This document shows, piece by piece, positions 1-7,898 of a stretch of DNA of 64,000 bases (the stretch's first letter is position 1; each line of letters begins with the position of its first letter). Source of the stretch: COE1 sp949066965 (GTDB taxonomy: Bacteria > Bacillota > Clostridia > Lachnospirales > Lachnospiraceae). The notes under the pieces are model-generated. The model saw nothing but the letters and a program-made list of their open reading frames with translations, had not been told where the DNA came from and searched no databases. A program made the translations under genes and the position numbers. The stretch is taken from assembly GCA_949066965.1 (NCBI GenBank), contig CARTDA010000011.1, positions 36,385 through 100,384 of the forward strand, read 5' to 3'.

Positions 1-2
1 TC

Positions 3-2021
3 ATTGACTCTGGGTTTGATACAAATCATGAGGATTTATATTTTGAGCATATATTTGGCAACAATGATCCGGATTGCATGGAACATGGAACACAGGTTGC
101 GGGCATTATTGCAGCAGAGAATAACAATCAAGTTGGTATTTCCGGTGTAGGTACGAATGTAAGATTATATGGTTATGCGAAAGGAAACCGCATTGGAAAT
201 ACTGTAATGGAGAATAAGTATGCGTTTGCGAACCTGATAGGAAATCGTGTAAAAGTAATTAATATAAGCATGAATTTTCAAAGCGATTTAGTGTTTGCAG
301 CATCTCGCGGTAAAATAATGGCAGAGGCGGCAGTGCTATATGTTACATCAAATATGGAAAAATTTCTTAATAAATTAGTTATAAAGGGGTATGACTTTAT
401 AATAGTTAATTCAGCAGGGAATGATGAGAATAAAAATTTTATAGCAGATGATTCAAGATATGGATATTCAGAAGTGAAGACATTGGAAAACGCCCAAAGA
501 GGAAATGTATTAGCAGAAAATAGTAATATGTTTTCATGGATGACAAGTCCTTTGTTGAGAGACCGCATTATTGTTGTTGGTGCATTGGATAGAGATATTT
601 ACTATAGTGGAGAGGCGAAAGTAATAAATTATAGATATGCTGAATTTAGCAATGTTGGTAATAGAGTGGATATTTGTGCACCAGGCACAGAAATTGTTTC
701 TACTTGCTTAGATTCGCATAGCAGTAACATAAATATTTTAGGATATTCTAGTGCAGATGGCACATCTTTGGCTGCACCATATATATCTGGGTTAATAGGG
801 CTTATGTATCAGGTAAATCCAGGGTTGAATGCTTCACGAATAAAAGGAATTCTTCGTGAGAATGTGAGTGAAATTGTACAGGATAGACATGGTTATAGCT
901 ATAGTATGCCAGATGCGGCAAAATGTGTTTCAGCTGCGATTACAGAGTCTGGGGATAGTACTGATACGATTTTACCCAATGGGTTCTTGCTGGGAAAGAT
1001 TGTGGATGGCAAAGGGAATGGACTCCAAGATGTAAGAATAGTAGCATGTCGCACAAATGTTGGCGAGTCGAATTTGGATAATTTTTGCACAACTGAAACA
1101 TCTGATTCGAGAGGTATGTATGAATTTGTGCTTGTGGAGGGAGTATATGACCTAAATATAGTTTGTGACGGATATCTGCCGTGTGTAATCAGAAATGTGA
1201 ATATAAATCCGGATGAAACGTTAAATATGGAAAACATTGTGCTGAGTACAAGCTTTTGGGGAGGATTTAACAGTTCCCTACAGGGCAGGGTTGCAAATGC
1301 AATGAATGATAGTAACATAGCAGGAGCGACTGTTAAAATTCGGAAAGGGTGGAACAACAAAGAGGATGCTTATGCAACAGATAAAAAGGGAACAGAAATA
1401 AGCGCTTTGACGGATGTGGATGGCAATTTTAAGATAAAGCTGCCAGTAGGTTCGTATACAATCGAAGTAAGCAAAGCGGGATTTGTCACTGGATATTTCA
1501 ACGCAGTATCCATAGGTGGAAATGATAGTCAGGGACAAAAATATGTACTGACACCTGTTCTCTCGGATAGTGAATACCGTATTGTCCTGACTTGGGGAGA
1601 CAGACCAAGAGATCTGGATTCACATTTAACATATTACCAAAATGGTATTAGGAAAATGCATGTATTTTTTGGTGGAAGACATGGGAACGTGGACGGCAAA
1701 TCTGTAGCAAAACTCGATTATGATGATACATCAAGCTATGGACCCGAAACAATTACTGTTACGCTGAATGCCGAAATTCTGGATGGCGGGGTATTCTGTT
1801 ATTCTGTCCACGATTACACAAATGCAGCAAATAACAATACCAACGCGTTGTCCCTTTCCGATGCTGTTGTCCGTGTATATCAAGGAAACCAACAAATTAA
1901 GACATTTAGTATACCCCAGAATAAATATGGTACAGTATGGCACGTTTTTGATATATCAGAGCAAGGGATAAAGGCTGTAAACGAATTTAAATATGTGGCA
2001 GGGGCATCTGGGGTGGAGTAA
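3..2021 (+). CDS. Subtilisin-like S8 serine protease, 5'-truncated by window edge
   Basis: The reading frame is open from base 3, so the true start lies before the window. The S8 catalytic triad is visible: Asp in IDSG at bases 6–8, His in EHGTQVAG at 84–86, and Ser in GTSLAAP at 765–767. An oxyanion-hole Asn sits in NSAGND. After the protease domain come two carboxypeptidase-regulatory-like beta domains (about bases 967–1240 and 1264–1530). The C-terminal domain starts LTWGDRPRDLDSHL and resembles the YfaP/DUF2135 family. This suggests an exported or surface protease with beta-sandwich appendages. The signal peptide and any prodomain are outside the window, and the substrate is unknown. The next gene starts 136 bases downstream. 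Confidence 0.9.
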   Translation: MDSGFDTNHEDLYFEHIFGNNDPDCMEHGTQVAGIIAAENNNQVGISGVGTNVRLYGYAKGNRIGNTVMENKYAFANLIGNRVKVINISMNFQSDLVFAASRGKIMAEAAVLYVTSNMEKFLNKLVIKGYDFIIVNSAGNDENKNFIADDSRYGYSEVKTLENAQRGNVLAENSNMFSWMTSPLLRDRIIVVGALDRDIYYSGEAKVINYRYAEFSNVGNRVDICAPGTEIVSTCLDSHSSNINILGYSSADGTSLAAPYISGLIGLMYQVNPGLNASRIKGILRENVSEIVQDRHGYSYSMPDAAKCVSAAITESGDSTDTILPNGFLLGKIVDGKGNGLQDVRIVACRTNVGESNLDNFCTTETSDSRGMYEFVLVEGVYDLNIVCDGYLPCVIRNVNINPDETLNMENIVLSTSFWGGFNSSLQGRVANAMNDSNIAGATVKIRKGWNNKEDAYATDKKGTEISALTDVDGNFKIKLPVGSYTIEVSKAGFVTGYFNAVSIGGNDSQGQKYVLTPVLSDSEYRIVLTWGDRPRDLDSHLTYYQNGIRKMHVFFGGRHGNVDGKSVAKLDYDDTSSYGPETITVTLNAEILDGGVFCYSVHDYTNAANNNTNALSLSDAVVRVYQGNQQIKTFSIPQNKYGTVWHVFDISEQGIKAVNEFKYVAGASGVE

Positions 2022-2043
2022 AGGAAACAACAGCAAAACAGCA

Positions 2044-2103
2044 AAGTTCCATAGAAGCATAAAATTTCGCCTCGTATAGACAGTAGCCTCTGTGCAATGG
2101 CGA
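2044..2103. repeat. Short interspersed hairpin repeat, copy A
   Basis: It begins AAGTTCCATAGAAGCA and continues into a hairpin whose outer arms are TCGCC (2067–2071) and GGCGA (2099–2103). A related copy lies at 2768–2827, where the arms are changed to a different but still complementary pair. Inner short stems (GTA/TGC and AGA/TCT) are also preserved. Confidence 0.65.
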
Positions 2104-2157
2104 TAAACTTAGTAATCAGCTGATAGGAATGTTTATGTGTAAGGCAGGGGGAATAGA

Positions 2158-2778
2158 ATGAAGAAAAAACTGACATTATTCTGCATAACCATCATTGCAG
2201 TATTGTCGGTGGGTGTTAAATACTCTGAAAATAATAAAGAACTCCCACCAGTATTGTTTTCTTATCTCTATAAGAATACTCGTTATTGTTCAGTATGGAC
2301 AATTGATAATGAGGGGAATATCTACCGTTTTCATGACCATTATGGGGAATATCTGGACATGACGGATTATGAACATAAAAAGAAAGATAAGACCTGTAAG
2401 TACATAAAATCAATAGATGAAGAAACCCTGAAAGAGAAATATTACAATTTTCGGGAGATTATATCAGATGGGCGTTTTGAGAAAAATATGCATGAAGTCC
2501 AGAGCGATGAAGATGGTATAGCTATAACGGATAGTCTGTACCGTGGAATTCGTGACAGCTATGGATATGTCTATAATCGAAAGGGGGAGCAGGAATATAT
2601 TCTTATGCATGGGGCTGGCGATCTGCAATTTATAAGTGAGGACAGCCGGATGAAAGAACTAGCAGACTGGATAATGGAATTGATTCAGGATGATATAAAA
2701 GAGTATGATGAGTATTGTAAGCAGCTCGCAGGAGAAGAATATTACAATAAATACATTCAGGATAGTCAAGTTCCATAG
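2158..2778 (+). CDS. Small exported protein of unknown function
   Basis: A 206-residue protein with an N-terminal basic/hydrophobic stretch (MKKKLTLFCITIIAVLSVGV) that looks like an uncleaved or Sec signal. The rest is hydrophilic and rich in Asp, Glu, Lys and Tyr, with no motif I recognise. A good ribosome site (AGGCAGGGGGAATAG) precedes the ATG. Its last codons and stop (in CCATAG) lie inside copy B of the hairpin repeat, so the repeat supplies the C-terminus. It is bracketed by copies A and B, which could mark it as a small inserted unit. No function is assigned. Confidence 0.6.
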   Translation: MKKKLTLFCITIIAVLSVGVKYSENNKELPPVLFSYLYKNTRYCSVWTIDNEGNIYRFHDHYGEYLDMTDYEHKKKDKTCKYIKSIDEETLKEKYYNFREIISDGRFEKNMHEVQSDEDGIAITDSLYRGIRDSYGYVYNRKGEQEYILMHGAGDLQFISEDSRMKELADWIMELIQDDIKEYDEYCKQLAGEEYYNKYIQDSQVP

Positions 2779-2827
2779 AAGCAAAAGTCCCCGCTCGCAT
2801 AGGCAGCAGTCTCTGTGCAGTGGGGAC
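2768..2827. repeat. Short interspersed hairpin repeat, copy B
   Basis: This is the second copy of the 2044–2103 element. It shares AAGTTCCATAGAAGCA and the inner core. The outer stem is now GTCCCC (2787–2792) with GGGGAC (2822–2827), a compensated change from TCGCC/GGCGA. It overlaps the 3' end of the upstream gene. Just after it, ATGAATGATGC occurs twice in tandem (2839–2860). I see nothing else in 2828–2942. Confidence 0.65.
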
Positions 2828-2942
2828 AAGCATGGTACATGAATGATGCATGAATGATGCATGATGCCTCGATGCAGCTGACAGATATCACGGCAAACAT
2901 AAAGAATACTAAATTTTCACAAAATAAAAAGTAATAAACCCA

Positions 2943-2992
2943 CCCCCGTCCACATAGGATAGACTAAAGCATCTGTGTGGAGGGGGATTTTT
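2943..2992 (+). terminator. Hairpin plus T-run overlapping a ribosome site
   Basis: CCCCCGTCCACA (2943–2954) pairs with TGTGGAGGGGG (2976–2986), leaving one bulged G, and is followed by ATTTTTT. It has the form of an intrinsic terminator. The GGAGGGGG in its 3' arm is also the only ribosome-binding site for the next gene, whose GTG starts at 2994. Confidence 0.7.
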
Positions 2993-2993
2993 T

Positions 2994-4001
2994 GTGAATG
3001 ACAAGGCAGTGAATGTTCTGGAACAGTATGACATGGCAATCAACCGTACCTTTAAGGGACGTGGCACGATAATCTGCGATACGGATAAGGGGATGCGCGT
3101 ACTCAAGGAATACAAGGGAAGGACAGAAAAGCTGGATCTGCTGTATCAGCTGCAAAGCAGGCTGGGCGACAATCTGAGGACGGATATCCTCGTTAGGAAC
3201 AAGGAGGGCGCGCTGTATGTGAGGGATATTGACAACAGTGTTTACATATTGGAGGAGCAGGTCGAGGGAAAGGAGTGCAGCTACAAAAGCGAGGACGACA
3301 TTGTAAAGGCATGCGGCGCCATGGCAAGGCTGCACCTGAAATTTATGACGCCTGTGTCACATTCGGGCGCGGAGGAGAGCAGCACGGCATACGCGATGCC
3401 TGTTTTCTTTTATGCGGATGAGATGGAGCGTCATACGACAGAGTGCAAACGCGTCAAAAATTACCTGCGCAGGCTGCACACCAAGACCGACTTTGAGCGT
3501 GCGCTGTTAAGGGAATATGACTATTTTCTCGACAGGGCAATGGATGTGACAAGGCGCGCAAAGGAGGAGTCGCGGGCTGAGTATGAGGCGTATGTGAACA
3601 GCAACGGGCTTTACTGCCATGGCGACTACCAGTATCACAATGTGCTGTTTGGAAAAGGCAGCGGCGGCTCCTATGTCGGCATCATCAACATGGAACATTT
3701 TGCCCATGATGTGGGGGCAAGGGATTTCTACCTTCTTTTCCGCAAAATTTCCGAAAAATGCGACTGGTCAATGGAGATGGCAAAGAGCATGCTTGATGCC
3801 TACCAGAACAGGCGCGTTTTTCCGCCGATTGAGTGGCGCAGCCTGTGTCTTAGGCTGGAATACCCTGAGAAATTCTGGAAAATCATCAACTACTATTACA
3901 ATTCGAGAAAGTCGTGGATGCCAAACCGTAACTATGATAAGCTCGAGGGTCTGATTCGGCAGGAGAAAAACAAGGAAAAACTGTTAAACCGTTTTTTCTG
4001 A
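2994..4001 (+). CDS. CotS-like spore coat protein, aminoglycoside-kinase fold
   Basis: A 335-residue protein with the layout of the CotS/YsxE/APH-like spore coat family. A catalytic-loop-like motif HGDYQYHNV lies near residue 205. The following metal-binding position, normally Asp in a DxE/DFG-like motif, reads IINMEH, so Asp is replaced by Asn. The family is known from Bacillus and Clostridium spore coats. Loss of that Asp suggests a pseudokinase (inference). It starts with GTG at 2994, 7 bases after AGGGGG in a strong hairpin. The 3' gene is 100 bases downstream and probably has its own promoter. Confidence 0.75.
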   Translation: MNDKAVNVLEQYDMAINRTFKGRGTIICDTDKGMRVLKEYKGRTEKLDLLYQLQSRLGDNLRTDILVRNKEGALYVRDIDNSVYILEEQVEGKECSYKSEDDIVKACGAMARLHLKFMTPVSHSGAEESSTAYAMPVFFYADEMERHTTECKRVKNYLRRLHTKTDFERALLREYDYFLDRAMDVTRRAKEESRAEYEAYVNSNGLYCHGDYQYHNVLFGKGSGGSYVGIINMEHFAHDVGARDFYLLFRKISEKCDWSMEMAKSMLDAYQNRRVFPPIEWRSLCLRLEYPEKFWKIINYYYNSRKSWMPNRNYDKLEGLIRQEKNKEKLLNRFF

Positions 4002-4101
4002 CCATGAAAAGAAAGGGCTTGTATAAGGAAGAAAAAGAAGATATAATATCGTTATGGTAAACTAGAAACAAAAAAACACACCGGGGAAATGAGAGGAAAG
4101 G

Positions 4102-4893
4102 ATGCAGGCTTTTCAGAGGATGAGAATAGCCCTTGCCCAGACTGCCATCATCTGGGAGGATAAGGAGCAGAATTTCAAAAAAGCAGAGGAACAGATAAAG
4201 GATGCCGTAAACCATAATACGGAAGCGATATTTTTTCCGGAGATGAGTTTTACGGGTTTTTCCATGAATACGGATGCCACAAAGGAAAGCGGGGACGGGA
4301 CGGTCAGGCGCATGCAGTCCATTGCGGGGCAGTACCGGATGGCGGCAGGCTTCGGCTGGGTCAGGGACTGCGGCGGGAAGTGCGAGAACCATTATACCGT
4401 TGTTGACCGCTCGGGGAAAATTATTTCGGACTATGTAAAGCTTCATCCGTTTTCGTATTCGGGGGAGCATTTGCAGTTTCGGGGCGGTGACACGCTTTCT
4501 TATTTTTCGCTCTATGGGATAGCGTGCAGCACATTTATATGCTATGACCTGCGTTTCCCGGAGATTTTTCAGGCTGCCTCGAAGAGGGCACATGTCATTG
4601 TCGTGCCGGCGAACTGGCCTGCAAAGCGCAGCGGACACTGGCGGACGCTCCTCCGGGCGCGCGCGGTTGAAAACCAGGTTTATATATTGGCGGTCAACTG
4701 TACAGGGGATATCGGGGGAATCCGTTATGCGGGTGACAGCTGCGTGATTGATCCGGATGGCGCTGTCCGGTCTGTTCTGCATGACGGCGAAGGAATTCTG
4801 TACTTCGAACTGACGGATAATGTCGGTGAAATCCGCAGGGAATTTCCGGTGAAGCGTGACAGGCGCGAGGAACTATACAAAAGCTTGGAGTGA
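4102..4893 (+). CDS. Carbon-nitrogen hydrolase (nitrilase superfamily, omega-amidase-like)
   Basis: 263 residues, the usual length of the family. The Glu-Lys-Cys triad is readable: Glu in FFPEMSFTG (about residue 48), Lys in VKLHPF (about 113) and the nucleophilic Cys in TFICYDLRFPE (about 148). Such enzymes hydrolyse small amides, and this one is closest in motif pattern to omega-amidase/YafV-type proteins, but the substrate cannot be read from sequence. The start follows GAGAGGAAAGG. An internal ATG nine codons later, before RIALAQT, is an alternative. The gene ends 18 bases before the next start, so the two are probably co-transcribed. Confidence 0.85.
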   Translation: MQAFQRMRIALAQTAIIWEDKEQNFKKAEEQIKDAVNHNTEAIFFPEMSFTGFSMNTDATKESGDGTVRRMQSIAGQYRMAAGFGWVRDCGGKCENHYTVVDRSGKIISDYVKLHPFSYSGEHLQFRGGDTLSYFSLYGIACSTFICYDLRFPEIFQAASKRAHVIVVPANWPAKRSGHWRTLLRARAVENQVYILAVNCTGDIGGIRYAGDSCVIDPDGAVRSVLHDGEGILYFELTDNVGEIRREFPVKRDRREELYKSLE

Positions 4894-4911
4894 AAGGGTT
4901 AGGAGATTACA

Positions 4912-6423
4912 TTGAAAAACAGAGGATTGAGGGGAAGGAACATGATTGGATGTGCGGCAGCTGTCATGCTGTCTGCACTTCTGTTTGCGGGATGTGCACA
5001 GGGAACCGGTTCATTGACCGCACTGCTGACAAACCAGCCGGATGCCGCGGAGGTACAGGACAGCGTACAGGAACCGGTCAATGTGATGAAGCAGAAGGGG
5101 ATATATGACTCCGAAGACGCGGCAGTAGTTGTCAAAAAGGATGCCGAGTCAGGCACGGTGCAGTTCCAGAACATCATGTCGTCGCGCCGCTACACCCTGA
5201 ATTATGACGGCGCCACGACAATCTATGACAAGAATGACCAGGCGCTGTCCATGGAACAGCTCAAGGAGGGGAGTGTGGTCACGGTTCGTTTTTACAAGCC
5301 GAATAAGTCGCTTGCGTATGTGAAGGAAAATCCGGACTGCATCAGCTACAACAATGTCCGCGGTTATGACATGGATCTGCGCAGCGGCACCATCACGGTG
5401 GGAAATACTGTTTACAACATCAGCAGCCATGTCGTGGTGGTGTCGGACGGCAGGGAGACGGACATGATGGAGGTCAACCAGATGGATGAAATCAGCGTCT
5501 GGGGATATAAAAACATGATATACGGAATCCATGTCGAAAAGGGGCATGGGTATCTCAGGCTGCAGAACGAGGATTACTTTGTAAATGGCTGGATTGACGT
5601 GGGTGACAGGGTAATCAGAAAGGTGGCGGATGACATGCTGCTTGTCGTTCCCGAGGGGACGCACACGGTCACCGTAAGTCACAAGGGCAGCAGTGCGACG
5701 CAGGAAATCACATTTGCCAGGAATGAGGAGATGGCATGGGATCTGGGCGACGTGGAAATCACGGTGGTTCAGAAAGGGACTGTCATCTTCACACTCACGC
5801 CTGCCACGGCAAAGGTGTCCATAGACGGCAGGGCGGTTGACGTGTCAAAGCCGGTGGAGATTGAGTACGGTCTGCACCAGATGCGCATTACAGCGGACGG
5901 ATATGACACGGTGGCGCAGTATATCAGGGTCGCAGAGCCGTCTGCAAATATATCCGTCGAGATGGAGAAAAGCGAAGAAGAGAAAAGTGAGGAAGCAGGG
6001 GACAAGTCCTCGGACAAAAAGGATGAAAAAGACAAGGATGATGATGTGGAGGAAGAAGAGGAGACTACTGTAAAGAAGTATCAGTCGAAGCATTTGGATG
6101 AAGAAGAGGACGAGGAGGAAAAGTCCTCCGAAAAGGGCAATGCAGACGATGACGAGGAGGATGAGGACAAGGAGAAGAAATCTTCCGTGGCATCCTCCAC
6201 GGACAAATATAAAGTGTATATCGACGCGCCTGACGGGGTGGAGGCTTATCTTGACGGCAGCTACGTGGGCGTAACGCCTGTCAGCTTCAACAAGGTTCCA
6301 GGCAGCTATGTGGTGACGCTTCGGAAGTCCGGATATCAGCCAAGAAGCTATACCCTGCAGATTGATGACGAGAAAAAGGACGTGAATTATTCGTTTACAG
6401 ACCTTGTCAAGCTTGAAGAATAA
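4912..6423 (+). CDS. PEGA-domain lipoprotein with acidic linker
   Basis: 503 residues starting at TTG, five bases after AGGAGA. The signal peptide ends in a lipobox-like LLFAGC, so the protein is probably membrane-anchored. Two PEGA-type beta domains are visible. One is near residues 290–345 (AKVSIDGRAVDVSKPVEIEY). The other is C-terminal at about 435–495 (VEAYLDGSYVGVTPVSF). They are separated by a highly acidic Glu/Asp/Lys/Ser low-complexity linker. PEGA domains are common in cell-surface proteins. No catalytic motif is seen. A strong terminator follows. Confidence 0.75.
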   Translation: MKNRGLRGRNMIGCAAAVMLSALLFAGCAQGTGSLTALLTNQPDAAEVQDSVQEPVNVMKQKGIYDSEDAAVVVKKDAESGTVQFQNIMSSRRYTLNYDGATTIYDKNDQALSMEQLKEGSVVTVRFYKPNKSLAYVKENPDCISYNNVRGYDMDLRSGTITVGNTVYNISSHVVVVSDGRETDMMEVNQMDEISVWGYKNMIYGIHVEKGHGYLRLQNEDYFVNGWIDVGDRVIRKVADDMLLVVPEGTHTVTVSHKGSSATQEITFARNEEMAWDLGDVEITVVQKGTVIFTLTPATAKVSIDGRAVDVSKPVEIEYGLHQMRITADGYDTVAQYIRVAEPSANISVEMEKSEEEKSEEAGDKSSDKKDEKDKDDDVEEEEETTVKKYQSKHLDEEEDEEEKSSEKGNADDDEEDEDKEKKSSVASSTDKYKVYIDAPDGVEAYLDGSYVGVTPVSFNKVPGSYVVTLRKSGYQPRSYTLQIDDEKKDVNYSFTDLVKLEE

Positions 6424-6446
6424 TGAAAAAATCTGGCAAAAGTGCC

Positions 6447-6482
6447 AAAAGCTTTAAAAAGAAGCAAAATTTAAGCTTTTTT
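6447..6482 (+). terminator. Intrinsic terminator after the PEGA gene
   Basis: AAAAGCTT (6447–6454) pairs perfectly with AAGCTTTT (6473–6480), and the stem runs into further Ts. Confidence 0.75.
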
Positions 6483-6484
6483 CC

Positions 6485-6513
6485 TTGACAAACATTGTCT
6501 TTTCGCCTATAAA
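6485..6513 (+). promoter_or_regulatory. Sigma-A promoter of hup
   Basis: TTGACA (6485–6490), 17 bases, then TATAAA (6508–6513). This implies a 5' leader of about 100 bases before the HU start. The untranslated region contains no other feature I recognise. Confidence 0.8.
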
Positions 6514-6620
6514 TAGATATAGGCGTCGAAACGGCGTGATGCTTCGAGACAATAGGGCATTTCGGGTAATGGAAGCTATTGTACTCATTTATCTACTGAA
6601 AACAAGAGGAGGAGTTCACA

Positions 6621-6896
6621 ATGAACAAAACAGAATTAGTTGCTGCTATGGCTGAGCAGGCAGACATGACAAAGAAGGATGCAGAGAAGGCGCTCACAGC
6701 TTTCACTGAGGTTGTTGCTAAGGAATTAAAGAAAGGCGAGAAGATTCAGCTGGTTGGATTTGGTACATTTGAGGTTTCCGAGAGGGCGGCAAGAGAGGGC
6801 AGAAATCCCCAGACTGGCGAGACGATGAAGATTGCAGCATCCAAGTCGCCGAAGTTCAAGCCGGGCAAGGCATTAAAGGATGAGGTAAACAGATAA
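6621..6896 (+). CDS. hup: HU-family DNA-binding protein
   Basis: A 91-residue histone-like protein of exactly the usual length. The N-terminal helix MNKTELVAAMAEQADMTKKD and the DNA-binding arm with GRNPQTGE followed by KFKPGKALKD are classic HU. It coats and bends DNA as a dimer. AGGAGGAG precedes the ATG. Its position just before rqcP/yabP/yabQ/divIC is conserved in many spore-formers. It has its own promoter and is separated from rqcP by a hairpin and a tandem repeat block. Confidence 0.97.
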   Translation: MNKTELVAAMAEQADMTKKDAEKALTAFTEVVAKELKKGEKIQLVGFGTFEVSERAAREGRNPQTGETMKIAASKSPKFKPGKALKDEVNR

Positions 6897-6908
6897 TTGT
6901 TCCCTGTG

Positions 6909-6934
6909 ACAACCGATGAGTATTCATCGGTTGT
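6909..6934 (+). terminator. Perfect hairpin after hup
   Basis: An 11-bp perfect stem, ACAACCGATGA with TCATCGGTTGT, and loop GTAT. The following T-run is weak (TTGCGTT), so termination is probable rather than certain. Confidence 0.6.
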
Positions 6935-6951
6935 TTGCGTTATATGCACAC

Positions 6952-7252
6952 GGGCGTCCAAATGAAATATGTCAGCAAGCTGACGGACGCCCGGCGCGCG
7001 AGTAGTGGAGAAGGTCGTTCCGCTACTCGATAGCAAGGGCGTCCAAATGAAATATGTCAGCAAGCTGACGGACGCCCGGCGCGCGAGTAGTGGAGAAGGT
7101 CGTTCCGCTACTCGATAGCAAGGGCGTCCAAATGAAATATGTCAGCAAGCTGACGGACGCCCGGCGCGCGAGTAGTGGAGAAGGTCGTTCCGCTACTCGA
7201 TAGCAAGGGCGTCCAAATGAAATATGTCAGCAAGCTGACGGACGCCCGGCGC
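6952..7252. repeat. 85-bp tandem hairpin repeat, 3.5 copies
   Basis: Units start at 6952, 7037, 7122 and 7207; the last is cut short at 7252. Each unit has an outer stem GGGCGTCC/GGACGCCC, a 5'-side bulge AAATGAAATAT, an inner stem GTCAGC/GCTGAC with loop AA, a linker GGCGCG, and a second hairpin CGAGTAGTGGA/TCCGCTACTCG. The full copies look identical. Diverged single copies occur at 28296, 32517 and 34419. It occupies nearly the whole gap between hup and rqcP. Confidence 0.9.
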
Positions 7253-7278
7253 AGGAAGGACAAGAATGGAGGATTATT

Positions 7279-7518
7279 ATGAGACTGGACAAGTATTTAA
7301 AGGTATCGCGCATTATCAAGAGGCGCACGGTGGCAAACGAGGCATGTGACGCAGGGCGCGTGCTTGTCAATGACAAGCCTGCGAAGGCATCCACAAACGT
7401 CAAGGCGGGGGATATCCTTACCATTCAGTTTGGCAATAAGGACGTCCGCGTGGAAATCCTTGATGTGCAGGAGACGGTCAAAAAAGACGACGCAAAAGAA
7501 CTTTTCAGATATATTTAG
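7279..7518 (+). CDS. rqcP: RqcP/YabO-like S4-domain RNA-binding protein
   Basis: 79 residues forming a single S4 domain: MRLDKYLKVSRIIKRRTVAN, then GRVLVNDKPAKASTNVKAGD. RqcP (formerly YabO) works with RqcH in adding alanine tails to stalled nascent chains on the large ribosomal subunit (known for Bacillus). The length, domain and position upstream of yabP-yabQ-divIC all support this. GGAGGATTATT precedes the ATG. Confidence 0.9.
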   Translation: MRLDKYLKVSRIIKRRTVANEACDAGRVLVNDKPAKASTNVKAGDILTIQFGNKDVRVEILDVQETVKKDDAKELFRYI

Positions 7519-7527
7519 AATATCCGT

Positions 7528-7586
7528 GCCCCTTTTCCCATACTATGTAATGTGTACGTTTTGATATGGGGAAAGGGGCGTCTTTT
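7528..7586 (+). terminator. Hairpin between rqcP and yabP that sequesters the yabP ribosome site
   Basis: A 15-bp arm at 7528–7542 pairs with 7565–7579 with one mismatch and is followed by GTCTTTTA. The 3' arm (GGGGAAAGGGG) is the ribosome site for the ATG at 7587. Confidence 0.65.
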
Positions 7587-7898
7587 ATGACAGGCAGCGT
7601 GGAAAACAGGAATGCAAATAACAGTGCAGGCATCGGAAAACACCGATTCAGCATGGAACAGCGCCGGGATTGCAAGATAACGGGGGTAGTGGAGGTACAT
7701 TCCTTCGATGAAAACAACATATTGATGGAGACCGTGGACGGGATGCTTTCCATTAAGGGAAATAACCTGCATGTGAGCCGGCTGAACCTGGAAAAGGGAG
7801 AGGCAGACGTGGACGGCAGGGTGGATGCATTTACCTACTCCGAAAAAAGTACACTGGCAAAAAAAGGAGAGGGGCTGCTTACACGCCTGTTTGGTTAA
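7587..7898 (+). CDS. yabP: Sporulation protein YabP
   Basis: About 103 residues matching the YabP family core: ITGVVEVHSFDENNILMETVDG, shown here in part, then LSIKGNNLHVSRLNL. I prefer the ATG at 7587, which lies about 8 bases after AAAGGGG. An in-frame ATG at 7566 has no ribosome site. YabP and YabQ are sigma-E-controlled spore proteins, and YabP supports YabQ-dependent cortex formation (known for Bacillus). Its TAA overlaps the yabQ ATG by one base, so the two are translationally coupled. Confidence 0.85.
   Translation: MTGSVENRNANNSAGIGKHRFSMEQRRDCKITGVVEVHSFDENNILMETVDGMLSIKGNNLHVSRLNLEKGEADVDGRVDAFTYSEKSTLAKKGEGLLTRLFG

Noticed and set aside
2839..2860. Tandem ATGAATGATGC as a functional repeat
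   Set aside because: Only two short copies; chance or slippage is enough.
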